Shown here piece after piece: positions 25,629 to 35,044 of a stretch of DNA of 64,000 bases (within the stretch, counting starts at the first letter, position 1; the number at the start of each line of letters is the position of its first letter). Where the stretch lies: NCBI RefSeq assembly GCF_022664465.1, contig NZ_JAKREV010000002.1:667532-731531 (forward strand). The letters run 5' to 3'. Source of the stretch: Sphingomonas hankookensis. GTDB taxonomy: Bacteria; Pseudomonadota; Alphaproteobacteria; Sphingomonadales; Sphingomonadaceae. Below the pieces are notes generated by a model. It was not told where the DNA came from and ran no database searches. It saw only the letters and a list, made by a program, of their open reading frames with translations. The position numbers and the translations under genes are program-made.

Positions 25629-26042
25629 ATGGATATGCACGCTGGGCGAGACGATACGCTCATCGCCCTGACCGCCGACATCGTCGCCGCCCATGTCGGC
25701 AACAACAATATCGACGTGGGGGAGATCCCGACCCTGATCCGCAGTGTCCATGGCGCGCTGGCGACGCTGGGCGCCGCCGCCGACGAACCCGCCGCGCGCC
25801 CCGAACCAGCGGTCGCGATCCGCGCGTCGGTGAAGCCCGACTATATCGTCTGCCTCGAAGACGGGCGAAAGCTGAAGATGCTGAAGCGTCACCTGATGAC
25901 GCAGTACAACATGACGCCCGACCAGTATCGTGCCAAGTGGAACCTGCCCATCGACTATCCGATGGTCGCGCCCAACTATGCCGAACAGCGCCGGACGCTG
26001 GCCAAGCAGATCGGGCTGGGTACGCAGCGGCGCGCAGGCTGA
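25629..26042 (+). CDS. MucR/Ros-family transcriptional regulator
   Basis: The 137-residue regulator shows the N-terminal oligomerisation region (LIALTADIVAAHVGNNN) and the DNA-binding domain PDYIVCLEDGRKLKMLKRHL, then MTPDQYRAKWNLPIDYPMVA and PNYAEQR. In Ros the zinc ligands follow C-x2-C-x9-H-x4-H; here the positions are C, D, H and Y, so the last ligand is lost and zinc binding is doubtful, as in some Mesorhizobium homologues. MucR proteins act as H-NS-like silencers. The start ATG at 25629 follows GAGGGAC. Confidence 0.93.
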   Translation: MDMHAGRDDTLIALTADIVAAHVGNNNIDVGEIPTLIRSVHGALATLGAAADEPAARPEPAVAIRASVKPDYIVCLEDGRKLKMLKRHLMTQYNMTPDQYRAKWNLPIDYPMVAPNYAEQRRTLAKQIGLGTQRRAG

Positions 26043-26127
26043 ACCGGTCCGGACCACTTAGCGTCTTTCGCTGAACGATCCGGCACGCTAGAACGCCGCC
26101 ACCGCCAGTCTGGACGTACAGGAATTC

Positions 26128-26550
26128 ATGCCCCGCAAGATCGATCTCGAAGCGCTGTGTCACCAAAAGGGGCTGCGGATCACCGAGCAACGCCGGGTGA
26201 TCGCCCGCGTGCTGTCCGAAGCCGACGACCATCCCGACGTCGAAAAGGTGTATGAGCGCGCATCGACGATCGATCCGGGCATCTCGATCGCGACCGTGTA
26301 TCGCACGGTGCGGCTGTTCGAAGAGGCCGGCATCCTCGACCGCCACGATTTCGGCGACGGCCGCGCGCGCTACGAACCCTCGCCCGAGGCGCATCACGAT
26401 CACCTGATCGATGTCGAAACGGGCCGCGTGATCGAGTTCGTCGATCCCGAGCTGGAGCTGCTGCAAAAGCAGATCGCCGAGCGGCTGGGCTTCCGTCTGG
26501 TCGATCACCGGATGGAACTCTACGGCGTCAGCCTCGACCGCAAGGACTGA
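26128..26550 (+). CDS. fur: Fur-family metal-responsive regulator
   Basis: The 140-residue protein has the Fur winged helix (GLRITEQRRVIARVL, IATVYRTVRLFEEAGIL) and the regulatory metal site APEAHHDHLIDVE-like HHDHLID with downstream VEFVDPELE-type residues. The CxxC structural zinc pairs of many Fur proteins are missing, as in other alphaproteobacterial Fur/Mur proteins. It should repress iron- or manganese-related genes. It follows mucR by 85 bases and precedes an acyltransferase by four bases. Confidence 0.92.
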   Translation: MPRKIDLEALCHQKGLRITEQRRVIARVLSEADDHPDVEKVYERASTIDPGISIATVYRTVRLFEEAGILDRHDFGDGRARYEPSPEAHHDHLIDVETGRVIEFVDPELELLQKQIAERLGFRLVDHRMELYGVSLDRKD

Positions 26551-26554
26551 GGCG

Positions 26555-27283
26555 ATGCCCCTGCCCGCGCGGCTGCGGATGACAGCGCGGGCGGCAGGCA
26601 TGTTGGCGGCGCTGCTCGGCTATCTGGTGCTGCATGGCAGCTGGCGGCTGGTCAGGGCGCGGTCGCCATGGCCGCCGCGCTTTCTGGGGCGGATCGCACG
26701 GGTCGTCGGGGTACGGACGACGGTGGTCGGCACGCCGGTGACGCGCGACGTGCTGTATCTCGCCAATCACCAGAGCTGGATCGACATTCTCGCCATTGCC
26801 GGCGCGAGCGGGAGCGCGTTCGTGGCGAAGGGCGAGTTGCGCGACGCGCCGCTGGTCGGGTGGCTATGTACGCTCAACCACACGCTGTTCGTCGATCGCG
26901 GCGACCGGCTGGGCGTCGCGCGGCAGATCGATACGCTGCGGCAGGCGCTGCTCGCCGACCATCCGGTGACGGTGTTTCCCGAAGGGACGACCAGCGCGCC
27001 GGGCGAATTGCTGCCGTTCAAGGCGGCGCTGCTGGGCGCGATTGACCCGCCGCCGCCGGGGTTGCGGGTGCAGCCGGTCTATTGCGACTACGGCGATGCG
27101 CGCGAGGTCGCGTGGCTGGGCGACGAACCGGGGACGGCCAATGCCGCGCGGGTGCTGGCGCGGCCGGGGCGGATCGGGCTGACGATCCATTTCCTCGAAC
27201 CGTTCGATCCGGCGGGGATGGGACGGAAGGCGGTGGCGGCGCGGGCGCGGGCGGCGATCGTCGGGGCGATGGCGGGCGCCTGA
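26555..27283 (+). CDS. 1-acyl-glycerol-3-phosphate acyltransferase (PlsC-like)
   Basis: The 242-residue enzyme adds the second acyl chain to lysophosphatidic acid at the inner membrane, or acylates another lysolipid. Motif I is NHQSWID (NHx4D) in LANHQSWIDILAIAG, and motif III is FPEGTTS in VTVFPEGTTSAPGELLPFK. An N-terminal hydrophobic helix (AGMLAALLGYLVLHGSW) anchors it. It starts four bases after the fur stop, so it is cotranscribed with fur. Confidence 0.9.
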   Translation: MPLPARLRMTARAAGMLAALLGYLVLHGSWRLVRARSPWPPRFLGRIARVVGVRTTVVGTPVTRDVLYLANHQSWIDILAIAGASGSAFVAKGELRDAPLVGWLCTLNHTLFVDRGDRLGVARQIDTLRQALLADHPVTVFPEGTTSAPGELLPFKAALLGAIDPPPPGLRVQPVYCDYGDAREVAWLGDEPGTANAARVLARPGRIGLTIHFLEPFDPAGMGRKAVAARARAAIVGAMAGA

Positions 27284-27322
27284 AAGTCGTCACCCCAGCG
27301 CAGGCTGGGGGGTGACGACTTT
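27283..27322. terminator. Two-way terminator-like hairpin between convergent genes
   Basis: AAAGTCGTCACC...CCAGC, loop GCAG, GCTGG...GGTGACGACTTT forms a long stem with a small G bulge, flanked by A and T runs on the two strands. It sits exactly between the convergent acyltransferase and dehydrogenase genes and overlaps the first stop codon. It also belongs to the GTCACCCC repeat family. Confidence 0.65.
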
Positions 27323-27330
27323 GGGGGCCG

Positions 27331-28263
27331 TTACTCGCTGAACGCCCCCACGGTCACCCGGCGCCCCAGCAGGAACGCGTCGTTGACGTGGACGAACGGC
27401 GACAGGTCGACATCGCTCTGCCGGTCACGCAAACATTCGGCGAAGCGGCGATACAGCCGCGCATATTCCGCTTCGTCGCCGACATCGACCGCGACGCCGT
27501 CGACCGCCATCTGCGACGCGCCCATCGACAGCTTCAACTGGCCGTCATCGGTCTCGACGTCGATGTCCCACGTCTGCGGCCCGGTCTGGTCGAAATCGAA
27601 CTCGACGCGCACCGGCACGCCGGCGGTATCGGTGAAGTCGAGATCGGCGGCGATCGGCGCGTCGCGGTTCGACGGGAAGCGCAACTCCGCCGCGTCGAGC
27701 AGCAGCGGACGCGGCAGGATGCGGGTAATGACCGACAGCGCGTTGATGCCGGGGTCGAACACGCCGATTCCCGGTTCCCAGATCCAGTCCTGCCCCGGAT
27801 GCCAGACGCGGACGTCTTCCTTCCAGTTCACCGCGACGCGGCGGATGTTGCGCTCGGCCAGCCATGCCCGCGCCGGTTCGACCGCCGCCGCCTCACGCGA
27901 ATGCCATGTCGCGAACAGCACCTTGCCGGCCTGCTGCGCGGCGCGGGCGAATACCTGCGCCTCCGACAACGTGGCGGCCGGCGGCTTTTCGATCATGACG
28001 TCGAGGCCGTGGTCGAGCGCCTGCTGGATCAGATTCAACCGCCCGCGCGGCGGGGTGCAGATCGAGATCGCCTGCACGTCGGGCATTGCCGCCATCATCT
28101 CGGCAATCGTCCTGAACCCCGGCACACCCTCAGGCGGGGTATGGCCGGTAACGGCGGCGACAAGTTCGAAATCCGGGCTGGCGGCGATATGCGGGATATG
28201 CTGGTCGCGCGCGATCTTGCCGATGCCGGCCAACGCGATGCGGGTCGGGGAAGCCAACGTCAT
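27331..28263 (-). CDS. Gfo/Idh/MocA oxidoreductase (galactose/arabinose 1-dehydrogenase-like)
   Basis: The 310-residue enzyme has the N-terminal nucleotide-binding fold (RIALAGIGKIARDQHIPHI), the EKP motif in VMIEKPPAATL, and GQDWIWEPGIGVFDPGINAL, which is close to bacterial D-galactose and L-arabinose 1-dehydrogenases. These oxidise the sugar to its lactone in non-phosphorylating pathways. No other sugar genes are close, so the substrate is tentative. The ribosome-binding site is GGAGA just before the ATG. Confidence 0.85.
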   Translation of the reverse strand: MTLASPTRIALAGIGKIARDQHIPHIAASPDFELVAAVTGHTPPEGVPGFRTIAEMMAAMPDVQAISICTPPRGRLNLIQQALDHGLDVMIEKPPAATLSEAQVFARAAQQAGKVLFATWHSREAAAVEPARAWLAERNIRRVAVNWKEDVRVWHPGQDWIWEPGIGVFDPGINALSVITRILPRPLLLDAAELRFPSNRDAPIAADLDFTDTAGVPVRVEFDFDQTGPQTWDIDVETDDGQLKLSMGASQMAVDGVAVDVGDEAEYARLYRRFAECLRDRQSDVDLSPFVHVNDAFLLGRRVTVGAFSE

Positions 28264-28323
28264 TCTCTCCTGCCGGTTATTTGTCTGACATACTAACCGG
28301 TCAGGCCATCCGCAAGCGCGGTG

Positions 28324-29079
28324 TCAGATGCCGCCGACCACCGCGTCGCGCCCGCTGGTCTGCAACTGCGCAGCGAGATCGGCGATACAGGCGTCGACAA
28401 CCGCAGCATCGGTGGCGCGTACGACGAAGTTCGCGCCGGTGCGGCCTTCGCGAAAGAACGGATAGCTGCCGATCGCCACGCCGTCATGCGCGCGCTCGAC
28501 AGTGCGGAGCAGTTCGGCGACCTCGCTCTCGCCGACCCAGCAGCCCAGCGTCCCCGAGACGACCGGCAATCCGCCCTCCAGCGTACCGGTCAGGCTGTCG
28601 AGCATGGCGGCGGCGATGTGGGGCACGCCGGCCATGATGAAGATGTTGACGACATGGATACCGGGCGCGCCCGACATGCGGTTTTCGATCAGTTCGCCGC
28701 CGTCGGGCACCCGCGCCATCCGCATCCGCGCGTCGGTCAGCCCACCGCGCGTTTCGTAATAGGCCTCGAGGATCGCGCGCGCCTGTGGGTGAACGATGAC
28801 CGGCACGCCCAGCGCCGCCGCGATCGAATCGACGGTGATATCGTCGTGCGTCGGGCCGATGCCGCCGGTGGTGAACAGATAGTCGTTGCGCGCCCTGAGC
28901 GTGTTCACCGCCTCGACGATCGCCTCCTCACGGTCGGCAACGACGCGCACCTCGGCGAGGCGGATCCCCTGCACGTTCAGCCACGTCGCGAGCTGCGCGA
29001 TATTCTTGTCCTGCGTCCGGCCGGACAGGATTTCGTCACCGATGACGATCAAAGCGGCGGTCCAGATGCGGTCGGTCAT
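28324..29079 (-). CDS. CinA-like molybdopterin-binding (MoCF) domain protein
   Basis: The 251-residue protein contains the MoCF domain of CinA: ALIVIGDEILSGRTQDKN at the start and LFTTGGIGPTHDDITVDSIA. The CinA C-terminal amidohydrolase (PncC) domain is absent, so this is the stand-alone domain form. Family members include ADP-ribose pyrophosphatases; a cofactor or nucleotide-repair role is likely but not proven. The ATG at 29079 starts the domain; another ATG four codons earlier is possible. It is divergent from map. Confidence 0.85.
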   Translation of the reverse strand: MTDRIWTAALIVIGDEILSGRTQDKNIAQLATWLNVQGIRLAEVRVVADREEAIVEAVNTLRARNDYLFTTGGIGPTHDDITVDSIAAALGVPVIVHPQARAILEAYYETRGGLTDARMRMARVPDGGELIENRMSGAPGIHVVNIFIMAGVPHIAAAMLDSLTGTLEGGLPVVSGTLGCWVGESEVAELLRTVERAHDGVAIGSYPFFREGRTGANFVVRATDAAVVDACIADLAAQLQTSGRDAVVGGI

Positions 29080-29143
29080 AGGGGGCGGCATAGCGCGTGC
29101 CCGTGCCCTCGCCTAGCGCCGCATCCTTGCCTATATGCACGGC

Positions 29144-29971
29144 ATGACCGAATATCAGACCGTCACCGCCGATATGCCGCTCGCCCGGACCGGCGCGATC
29201 AAGCTGCACGATGCCGCCGGGTTCGAAGGGATGCGCCGCGCCGGCCGCCTCGCCGCACATATCCTCGACGAGATCACCCCGCATGTCGTGCCGGGCGTGA
29301 CCACCGCCGAGCTGGACGCGATCATCTTTCGCCTGATGCGCGAGGGCGGCGCGGTGCCGGCAACGCTCGGCTATCGCGGCTATGCCCATTCGACCTGCAT
29401 CTCGATCAACCATGTCGTGTGCCACGGCATCCCGTCGGACCGGACGCTGAAGGACGGCGACATCGCCAATATCGACGTCACCCCGCTGCTCGACGGATGG
29501 CATGGCGACAGCAGCCGTACCTATCTGGTCGGCGACGTGCCGATCAAGGCGCGCAAACTGGTCGACGTCACCTATGAATGCCTGATGCTCGGCATCGAAC
29601 AGGCGAAGCCCGGCAACCGGATGGGCGACGTCGCGCATGCGATCCAGCGCCACGCCGAATCGCATCGCTACGGCGTGGTCCGCGACTTTTGCGGGCACGG
29701 ATTGGGGCAGCTGTTCCACGATGCGCCGGAGGTGATCCATGCCGGCCGCCCCGGTACCGGTCCCGAGCTGCGCCCCGGCATGTTCTTTACCATCGAACCA
29801 ATGATCAATATCGGCCGGCCCGACGTGAAGATGCTCGACGACGGCTGGACCGCGGTGACGCGCGACCGGTCGCTGTCGGCGCAGTTCGAGCATTCGATCG
29901 GGATCACCGAGGACGGGTGCGAGATCTTCACGCTGAGCCCGAAGGGGTTTACCAAGCCGCCGTATCTGTAA
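29144..29971 (+). CDS. map: Methionine aminopeptidase, type I
   Basis: The 275-residue enzyme removes the initiator Met from new proteins. The metal ligands lie in the usual segments: the His in VVCHGIP, Asp residues in ANIDVTPLLDGWHGDSSRTY, His in GHGLGQLFHDAP, Glu in FTIEPMINIG and Glu in QFEHSIGI. I took the ATG at 29144 (MTEYQTVTADMP); an ATG three codons earlier is equally possible. It is monocistronic and followed by a repeat pair. Confidence 0.95.
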   Translation: MTEYQTVTADMPLARTGAIKLHDAAGFEGMRRAGRLAAHILDEITPHVVPGVTTAELDAIIFRLMREGGAVPATLGYRGYAHSTCISINHVVCHGIPSDRTLKDGDIANIDVTPLLDGWHGDSSRTYLVGDVPIKARKLVDVTYECLMLGIEQAKPGNRMGDVAHAIQRHAESHRYGVVRDFCGHGLGQLFHDAPEVIHAGRPGTGPELRPGMFFTIEPMINIGRPDVKMLDDGWTAVTRDRSLSAQFEHSIGITEDGCEIFTLSPKGFTKPPYL

Positions 29972-29974
29972 AAA

Positions 29975-30030
29975 ATCCTCTCCAATCCATGGGGAGGGGG
30001 ACCGCTCGCGCCAGCGAGTGGTGAAGGGGC
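29975..30030 (+). repeat. Intergenic repeat of the CCCCTCCACCAT type, copy 2 (inverted)
   Basis: AATCCTCTCCAATCCATGGGG, then AGGGGGACCGCTCGCG and CAGCGAGTGGTGAAGGGGC match the reverse complement of the copies at 30067-30118 and 18946-19012. The two copies face each other between map and glnB. Confidence 0.7.
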
Positions 30031-30066
30031 GTGGCGGCACACGCAACGACGGCGTTCGGGGCGATG

Positions 30067-30118
30067 CCCCTCCACCATGCTGCGCATGGTCCCCCTCCCC
30101 ACCATGTGGGGAGGATTT
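30067..30118 (-). repeat. Intergenic repeat of the CCCCTCCACCAT type, copy 3
   Basis: CCCCTCCACCATGCTGCGCATG, continuing GTCCCCCTCCCC and a short stem with GGGGAGGAT, forms an inverted pair with the copy at 29975-30030. Together they occupy much of the 321-base gene-free stretch upstream of glnB. Confidence 0.7.
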
Positions 30119-30196
30119 CCCGCACCTCTGCCCGAAAAACCGGCACCCTGCCCCTTCTGCGGGCAATATCGACAGTCCCGGGCAAATCCCCGATGA

Positions 30197-30631
<435 letters not shown>

Positions 30632-30720
30632 CGCAGCGCAGCAATATTTCGAATCGAGCGGCGTTCCGGGGTGTTTATTACGCCGGATCGCGGGGTTTAA
30701 TCCAGAAAGGGCAGTTTCCG

Positions 30721-32133
30721 ATGGCTATTACCGCCAGCACCATCCTGAAGCGGATCAAGGACGAAGAGATCGAGTGGATCGACCTGCGCTTCACCGATCC
30801 CAAGGGGAAGTGGCAGCATCTGACCATGGTCGCGTCGATCCTGACCGATGACGAACTGACCGACGGCCTGATGTTCGACGGTTCGTCGATCGAGGGCTGG
30901 AAGGCGATCAACGAGTCCGACATGGTGCTCAAGCCCGATCTGGACGCGGTCTATACCGATCCATTCTCGGCCACGCCGATGCTGGTCATCTTCTGCGACG
31001 TGGTCGAGCCGTCGACCGGCGAACTCTATGCCCGCGACCCGCGTTCGACCGCAAAGCGCGCCGAGGCGTATCTGAAGACCACCGGCATCGGCGACACCGT
31101 CTATGTCGGGCCGGAAGCCGAATTCTTCATGTTCGACGACGTCCGGTTCGAAAACAGCTATTCGACCAGCTACTACAAGATCGACGACATCGAACTGCCG
31201 GGCAATTCGGGCCGCGAGTACGAAGCCGGCAACATGGGCCACCGCCCGCGCGCCAAGGGCGGGTACTTCCCGGTCGCGCCGGTCGACAGCGCCGTCGACA
31301 TCCGTGGCGAGATGGTGTCGACCATGCTCGAAATGGGCCTCCCGTGCGACAAGCATCACCACGAAGTCGCCGCCGCGCAGCATGAGCTGGGCCTGACCTT
31401 CGGGACGCTGACCACGACCGCCGATCGCATGCAGATCTACAAATATGTCGTGCACCAGGTCGCGCATGCGTACGGCAAGACCGCGACGTTCATGCCGAAG
31501 CCGATCAAGGAAGATAACGGCTCGGGCATGCACACCCACTTCTCGATCTGGAACGGCGGCTCGCCGCTGTTCGCCGGCGACGGCTATGCCGGGCTGTCGG
31601 ACATGTGCCTGTATTTCATCGGCGGCATCATCAAGCATGCCAAGTCGGTCAACGCGTTCACCAACCCGACGACCAACAGCTACAAGCGGCTGGTGCCGGG
31701 GTACGAAGCGCCGGTGCTGCTCGCCTATTCGGCGCGCAACCGGTCGGCATCGTGCCGCATCCCGTACGGCACCGGTCCGAAGTCGAAGCGCGTCGAAGTC
31801 CGCTTCCCCGACGCAATGGCCAACCCGTATCTCGCCTATGCGGCGCTGATGATGGCCGGCCTCGACGGCATCCAGAACAAGATCCATCCGGGCGAGGCGA
31901 TGGACAAGAATCTGTACGACCTGCCGCCGGCAGAGCTCGCACAGGTTCCGACCGTGTGCGGCTCGCTCCGCGAAGCGCTCGACAGCCTCGAAGCCGATCA
32001 CGACTATCTGCTGAAGGGCGACGTGTTCTCGAAGGACCAGATCGAAGCTTATGTCGAGATCAAGCGTGGCGAAGTGGCACGGTGGGAAATGACCCCCAGC
32101 CCGGTGGAATATGATATGTATTACAGCGCCTGA
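30721..32133 (+). CDS. glnA: Glutamine synthetase, type I
   Basis: The 470-residue enzyme joins ammonia and glutamate to glutamine. It has the beta-grasp N-terminus ([16 protein letters not shown]), [11 protein letters not shown] with active-site Glu residues, [20 protein letters not shown], and the adenylylation site Tyr in [13 protein letters not shown], so it is a GSI-beta form under GlnE control. It lies 89 bases after glnB and ends at a run of hairpins and a terminator. Confidence 0.98.
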   Translation: MAITASTILKRIKDEEIEWIDLRFTDPKGKWQHLTMVASILTDDELTDGLMFDGSSIEGWKAINESDMVLKPDLDAVYTDPFSATPMLVIFCDVVEPSTGELYARDPRSTAKRAEAYLKTTGIGDTVYVGPEAEFFMFDDVRFENSYSTSYYKIDDIELPGNSGREYEAGNMGHRPRAKGGYFPVAPVDSAVDIRGEMVSTMLEMGLPCDKHHHEVAAAQHELGLTFGTLTTTADRMQIYKYVVHQVAHAYGKTATFMPKPIKEDNGSGMHTHFSIWNGGSPLFAGDGYAGLSDMCLYFIGGIIKHAKSVNAFTNPTTNSYKRLVPGYEAPVLLAYSARNRSASCRIPYGTGPKSKRVEVRFPDAMANPYLAYAALMMAGLDGIQNKIHPGEAMDKNLYDLPPAELAQVPTVCGSLREALDSLEADHDYLLKGDVFSKDQIEAYVEIKRGEVARWEMTPSPVEYDMYYSA

Positions 32134-32232
32134 GGTTGCCGGGTCGGCAACCGGTGGCACGCAGGCGTGCCACAGGCGCTGTCGGCCGGCCTCGCTTTTG
32201 GCGAGGACCGACGACGTGGCTTTGCCACGTCG
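32134..32232 (+). repeat. Four consecutive hairpins behind glnA
   Basis: Directly after the glnA stop lie GGTTGCC/GGCAACC (32134-32152), GTGGCACGC/GCGTGCCAC with a two-base loop (32154-32173), CTCGC/GCGAG (32191-32205) and CGACGTGGC/GCCACGTCG with a TTT loop (32212-32232). The second and fourth have perfect 9-bp stems. They precede the terminator at 32248. They could protect the glnA message or form a protein-binding array. Confidence 0.75.
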
Positions 32233-32247
32233 CGCTGAGATTTGGAG

Positions 32248-32284
32248 AAAGGCGTCGGACGTGATTCCGGCGCCTTTTTCTTTT
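32248..32284 (+). terminator. Intrinsic terminator of glnBA
   Basis: The stem GGCGTCGGA / TCCGGCGCC (one G-T pair) with loop CGTGAT is flanked by AAA and followed by TTTTTCTTTT. This is the strongest intrinsic terminator in the window and ends the glnB-glnA unit. Confidence 0.9.
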
Positions 32285-32334
32285 GGGTAGATTACCGCCG
32301 CGGTTCGACTGCGTTCCAAAGATCGACACTCTCC

Positions 32335-32363
32335 CGTCACCCCGGATCAAGTCCGGGGTGACG
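32335..32363. repeat. REP-like hairpin (CGTCACCCCGGA ... TCCGGGGTGACG)
   Basis: A perfect 12-bp inverted repeat with loop TCAAG, the clearest copy of the GTCACCCC family. It lies in the gene-free stretch 32285-32655, which otherwise holds only the next repeat and low-complexity C-rich sequence; I see no gene there. Confidence 0.8.
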
Positions 32364-32481
32364 ATGGGGGCGACGGCTTTCCATTCTCACGAACGCCCCG
32401 TCGCCATGAACACCACCTCGCCACGATCAGCCCCCAGCCACGATCCGCCCCTCGCCACGCAAGCCCCCCCTTCCCCACAAA

Positions 32482-32540
32482 CGTCATCCCAGCGAAGGCT
32501 GGGATCTCCCGGTACTGGCCCAGCCTTCGCTGGGGTGACG
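32482..32540. repeat. REP-like element (CGTCATCCCAGCGAAGGCTGGGA ... )
   Basis: The left CGTCATCCCAGCGAAGGCTG and the right CAGCCTTCGCTGGGGTGACG are inverted repeats around about 19 bases, and each arm itself folds into a CCCAGC/GCTGGG hairpin. It ends 115 bases before the phosphatase gene. Confidence 0.75.
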
Positions 32541-32655
32541 AGCTAATTGCGGAAGCGGATGAGACGATCCACCTCCACCCATCACCCCAACCGCCACACA
32601 ACCGTCATATCCCCATGCTCCAAGCGCCCGCATCCGCCCGTCAACAGGAACGCCC

Positions 32656-33606
32656 ATGACCCTCGTCCTCGACCGCCGCACGTTACTCGGCGGCTTCGCC
32701 ATCGGCGCGGCCGGGCTGACCGTGGCACCCGCCACCGCACGCACGCGCCCGGCGAAAAGCTGCACCTTCGCGGTGCTGGGCGACTGGGGTCGCGACACCC
32801 CCGAACAGCACCACGTCGCCGCGGCGATGGGGCGCGCAGCCGCCGCGGCGCAGAGCGATTTCGTGCTGGCGATCGGCGACAATTTCTATAGCGACGGGGT
32901 GGCGTCGGTCGACGACCCGCTGTGGCAGTCGGTGTTCGAGGGCGTCTATACCCATCCGGCGTTGCAGGTGCCGTGGTACGCGCTGCTCGGCAATCACGAC
33001 TATCGCGGCAATCCGCAGGCGCAGATCGACTATGCCGCGCGCAGCAAGCGGTGGCGGATGCCGGCGCGCTATTATCAGGTCGCCGATGCCGCGCTGGTCC
33101 GGGCCGATACCGACCTGTTCGCGATCGACACCTCGCCCTTCGTCGAACGCTATCGCGCCAATGACGGCACGATCGGCAGCAACACGCGGTCGCAGGATAC
33201 CGCCAAGCAGCTGGCGTGGCTCGACAACGCGTTGTCGCAGTCGCGGGCCAAGTGGAAGCTGGTAACCGGCCATCACCCGATCCGGTCGGGCGGCAGCGGC
33301 CATGGCGACCAGCCGGAGATCATCGCCCAGGTCCTCCCCATTCTGAACCGGTACGGCGTGCAGGCCTATATCGCCGGCCACGACCACGACCTGCAGCATA
33401 TCCGGCGCGATGGAATCGACATGATCCAGTGCGGCGGCGGGATGGAGGCGCGGCCGGTCGTGCCGGTCGAGGGCACGCGCTTCTGCCGCGCCGCCGCCGG
33501 CTTCGGCATGGTGCAGATCGCGGGCGACCTGTTGTCGTTCGACCTGCGCGACGAACGCGGCGCGAGCCTCTACAACGCGTCGGTGCCGGTCCGCGCTATG
33601 GCATGA
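32656..33606 (+). CDS. Secreted metallophosphoesterase (purple-acid-phosphatase-like)
   Basis: The 316-residue enzyme has a Tat-type signal (DRRTLLGGFAIGAAGLTVA). All metallophosphoesterase motifs are present: GDWG, GDNFYSDGV, GNHDYRGN, GHHPIRSGG and GHDHDLQH, in the spacing of tartrate-resistant (purple) acid phosphatases. It should hydrolyse phosphate esters in the periplasm with a two-metal site. The stop overlaps the convergent AtoE-like gene by 11 bases. Confidence 0.9.
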   Translation: MTLVLDRRTLLGGFAIGAAGLTVAPATARTRPAKSCTFAVLGDWGRDTPEQHHVAAAMGRAAAAAQSDFVLAIGDNFYSDGVASVDDPLWQSVFEGVYTHPALQVPWYALLGNHDYRGNPQAQIDYAARSKRWRMPARYYQVADAALVRADTDLFAIDTSPFVERYRANDGTIGSNTRSQDTAKQLAWLDNALSQSRAKWKLVTGHHPIRSGGSGHGDQPEIIAQVLPILNRYGVQAYIAGHDHDLQHIRRDGIDMIQCGGGMEARPVVPVEGTRFCRAAAGFGMVQIAGDLLSFDLRDERGASLYNASVPVRAMA

Positions 33607-35020
33607 CCGGCGGGGTGTAGGGCAAGGTGAACGCCAGCGCCCAGAGCAGGAACAGCACCAAAGGCAGATGGACGATCAGCTGCAGGAAGCTGAACCCGAC
33701 GATGTCGCGCGCCTTCAGCCCGAGGATGCCGAGCAACGGCAGCATCCAGAACGGGTTGATGAGGTTGGGTAGTGCTTCGGACGCGTTGTAGATCTGTACC
33801 GCCCAGCCGAGATGGACTTGCAGGTCGTTCGCCGCCTGCATGACATAGGGCGCCTCCAGCAGCCATTTGCCACCGCCCGACGGGATGAAGAAGCCGAGGA
33901 TCGCCGAATAGACGCCCATGGTGATCGGAAAGGTCTCGGTCGTGTTCATCGCGACGAAGGCATGGGCGATGACGTCGGACAGGGTCGATCCGTCGGCGCT
34001 CTTCGCGGTCGTCATCATCGCGGCGATCGCGGCATAGAAGGGGTATTGGATCAGGATGCCCGCCGTCGCCGGCACCGACCGGGCGAGTGCGTTCAGGAAG
34101 CGCTTGGGCCGCCAGTGCAGCACCAGCCCAGCCATCAGGAACAGGAAGTTGTAGGTGTTCAGGTTGGAGATGGCGATCATCCACGATTGCCGCGCGAACT
34201 CCTGCACCAGCCAGCCTGCCGCCAGCAGCCCGATCAGCACGGTCAGCAGGGGCGCATGTTCCAGCCACTCGCCGGGCTGGGTGCGCGGCGGCAGCGCGTC
34301 GTCCTCGCGCGCGGGATCGATCCCCATGTCCTGCGCCGTCACCGCGCTGTCGCGACCGGGGGCGGAGGCGATCGCGATCACCGTCGACACGACGATCAGG
34401 ATCGCCGCGATCAGCATCGATTGCCACAGGAAGATCGTCTGGCTGAACGGAATGACGCCGGTGATCGGCAACAGGCCGGGCGGCAGGCTGGCCGGGTTCG
34501 CCTGTAGCTGCGCCGAGGACGACGACAGCCCCATCGCCCAAGTGGCGCCCAAGCCCAGATACGCCGCCGCTCCCCCTGCGCGGTAATCCATCCGCAACTC
34601 GGTCCGCCGCGCCAGCGCGCGGGTCAGCAGGCCGCCGAAGATCAGGCTCAGGCCCCAGCTCAAGAGCGACGACAACATCGTCGCCACCGCGATCAGTCCG
34701 ATCGCGCCGCGCGCGCTGTTGGGGATCAGCGCCAGCCGGTCGATCAACCGCTGCATCGGCGCGGAGGTCGCGACGACGTATCCGCCGATGGTGACGAACG
34801 CCATCTGCATGGTGAACGGGATCAGCGTCCAGAATCCGTCGCCGAAGCTCTTCGTCACCGACGCGACCGGTGCACCGTTGGCCAGCACCGCGACGGCGAC
34901 GACCACCACCGCCAGCGCGACGAAGACGAAGGCGTCGGGAAACCAGCGTTCGGCCCAGTCGGTGAAGCGCAGCGCGATGCGGGCAAGGCGTCCATCGGTC
35001 GCGGGGGCGGCAGCGGGCAT
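33596..35020 (-). CDS. Short-chain fatty acid transporter, AtoE family
   Basis: The 474-residue membrane protein has about twelve hydrophobic segments and matches the AtoE family: FTDWAERWFPDAFVFVALAV at the start, LISWGLSLIFGGLL-type segment, LGLGATWAMGLSSSSAQLQA, and the C-terminal FFIPSGGGKWLLEAPYVMQAA and NLINPFWMLPLLGILGLKAR. It probably imports acetoacetate or short-chain fatty acids. No ato genes are adjacent. The ATG follows GGAGACGCCG. Confidence 0.88.
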   Translation of the reverse strand: MPAAAPATDGRLARIALRFTDWAERWFPDAFVFVALAVVVVAVAVLANGAPVASVTKSFGDGFWTLIPFTMQMAFVTIGGYVVATSAPMQRLIDRLALIPNSARGAIGLIAVATMLSSLLSWGLSLIFGGLLTRALARRTELRMDYRAGGAAAYLGLGATWAMGLSSSSAQLQANPASLPPGLLPITGVIPFSQTIFLWQSMLIAAILIVVSTVIAIASAPGRDSAVTAQDMGIDPAREDDALPPRTQPGEWLEHAPLLTVLIGLLAAGWLVQEFARQSWMIAISNLNTYNFLFLMAGLVLHWRPKRFLNALARSVPATAGILIQYPFYAAIAAMMTTAKSADGSTLSDVIAHAFVAMNTTETFPITMGVYSAILGFFIPSGGGKWLLEAPYVMQAANDLQVHLGWAVQIYNASEALPNLINPFWMLPLLGILGLKARDIVGFSFLQLIVHLPLVLFLLWALAFTLPYTPPVMP

Positions 35021-35044
35021 CGGCGTCTCCGGGGTCAGGGGGCG

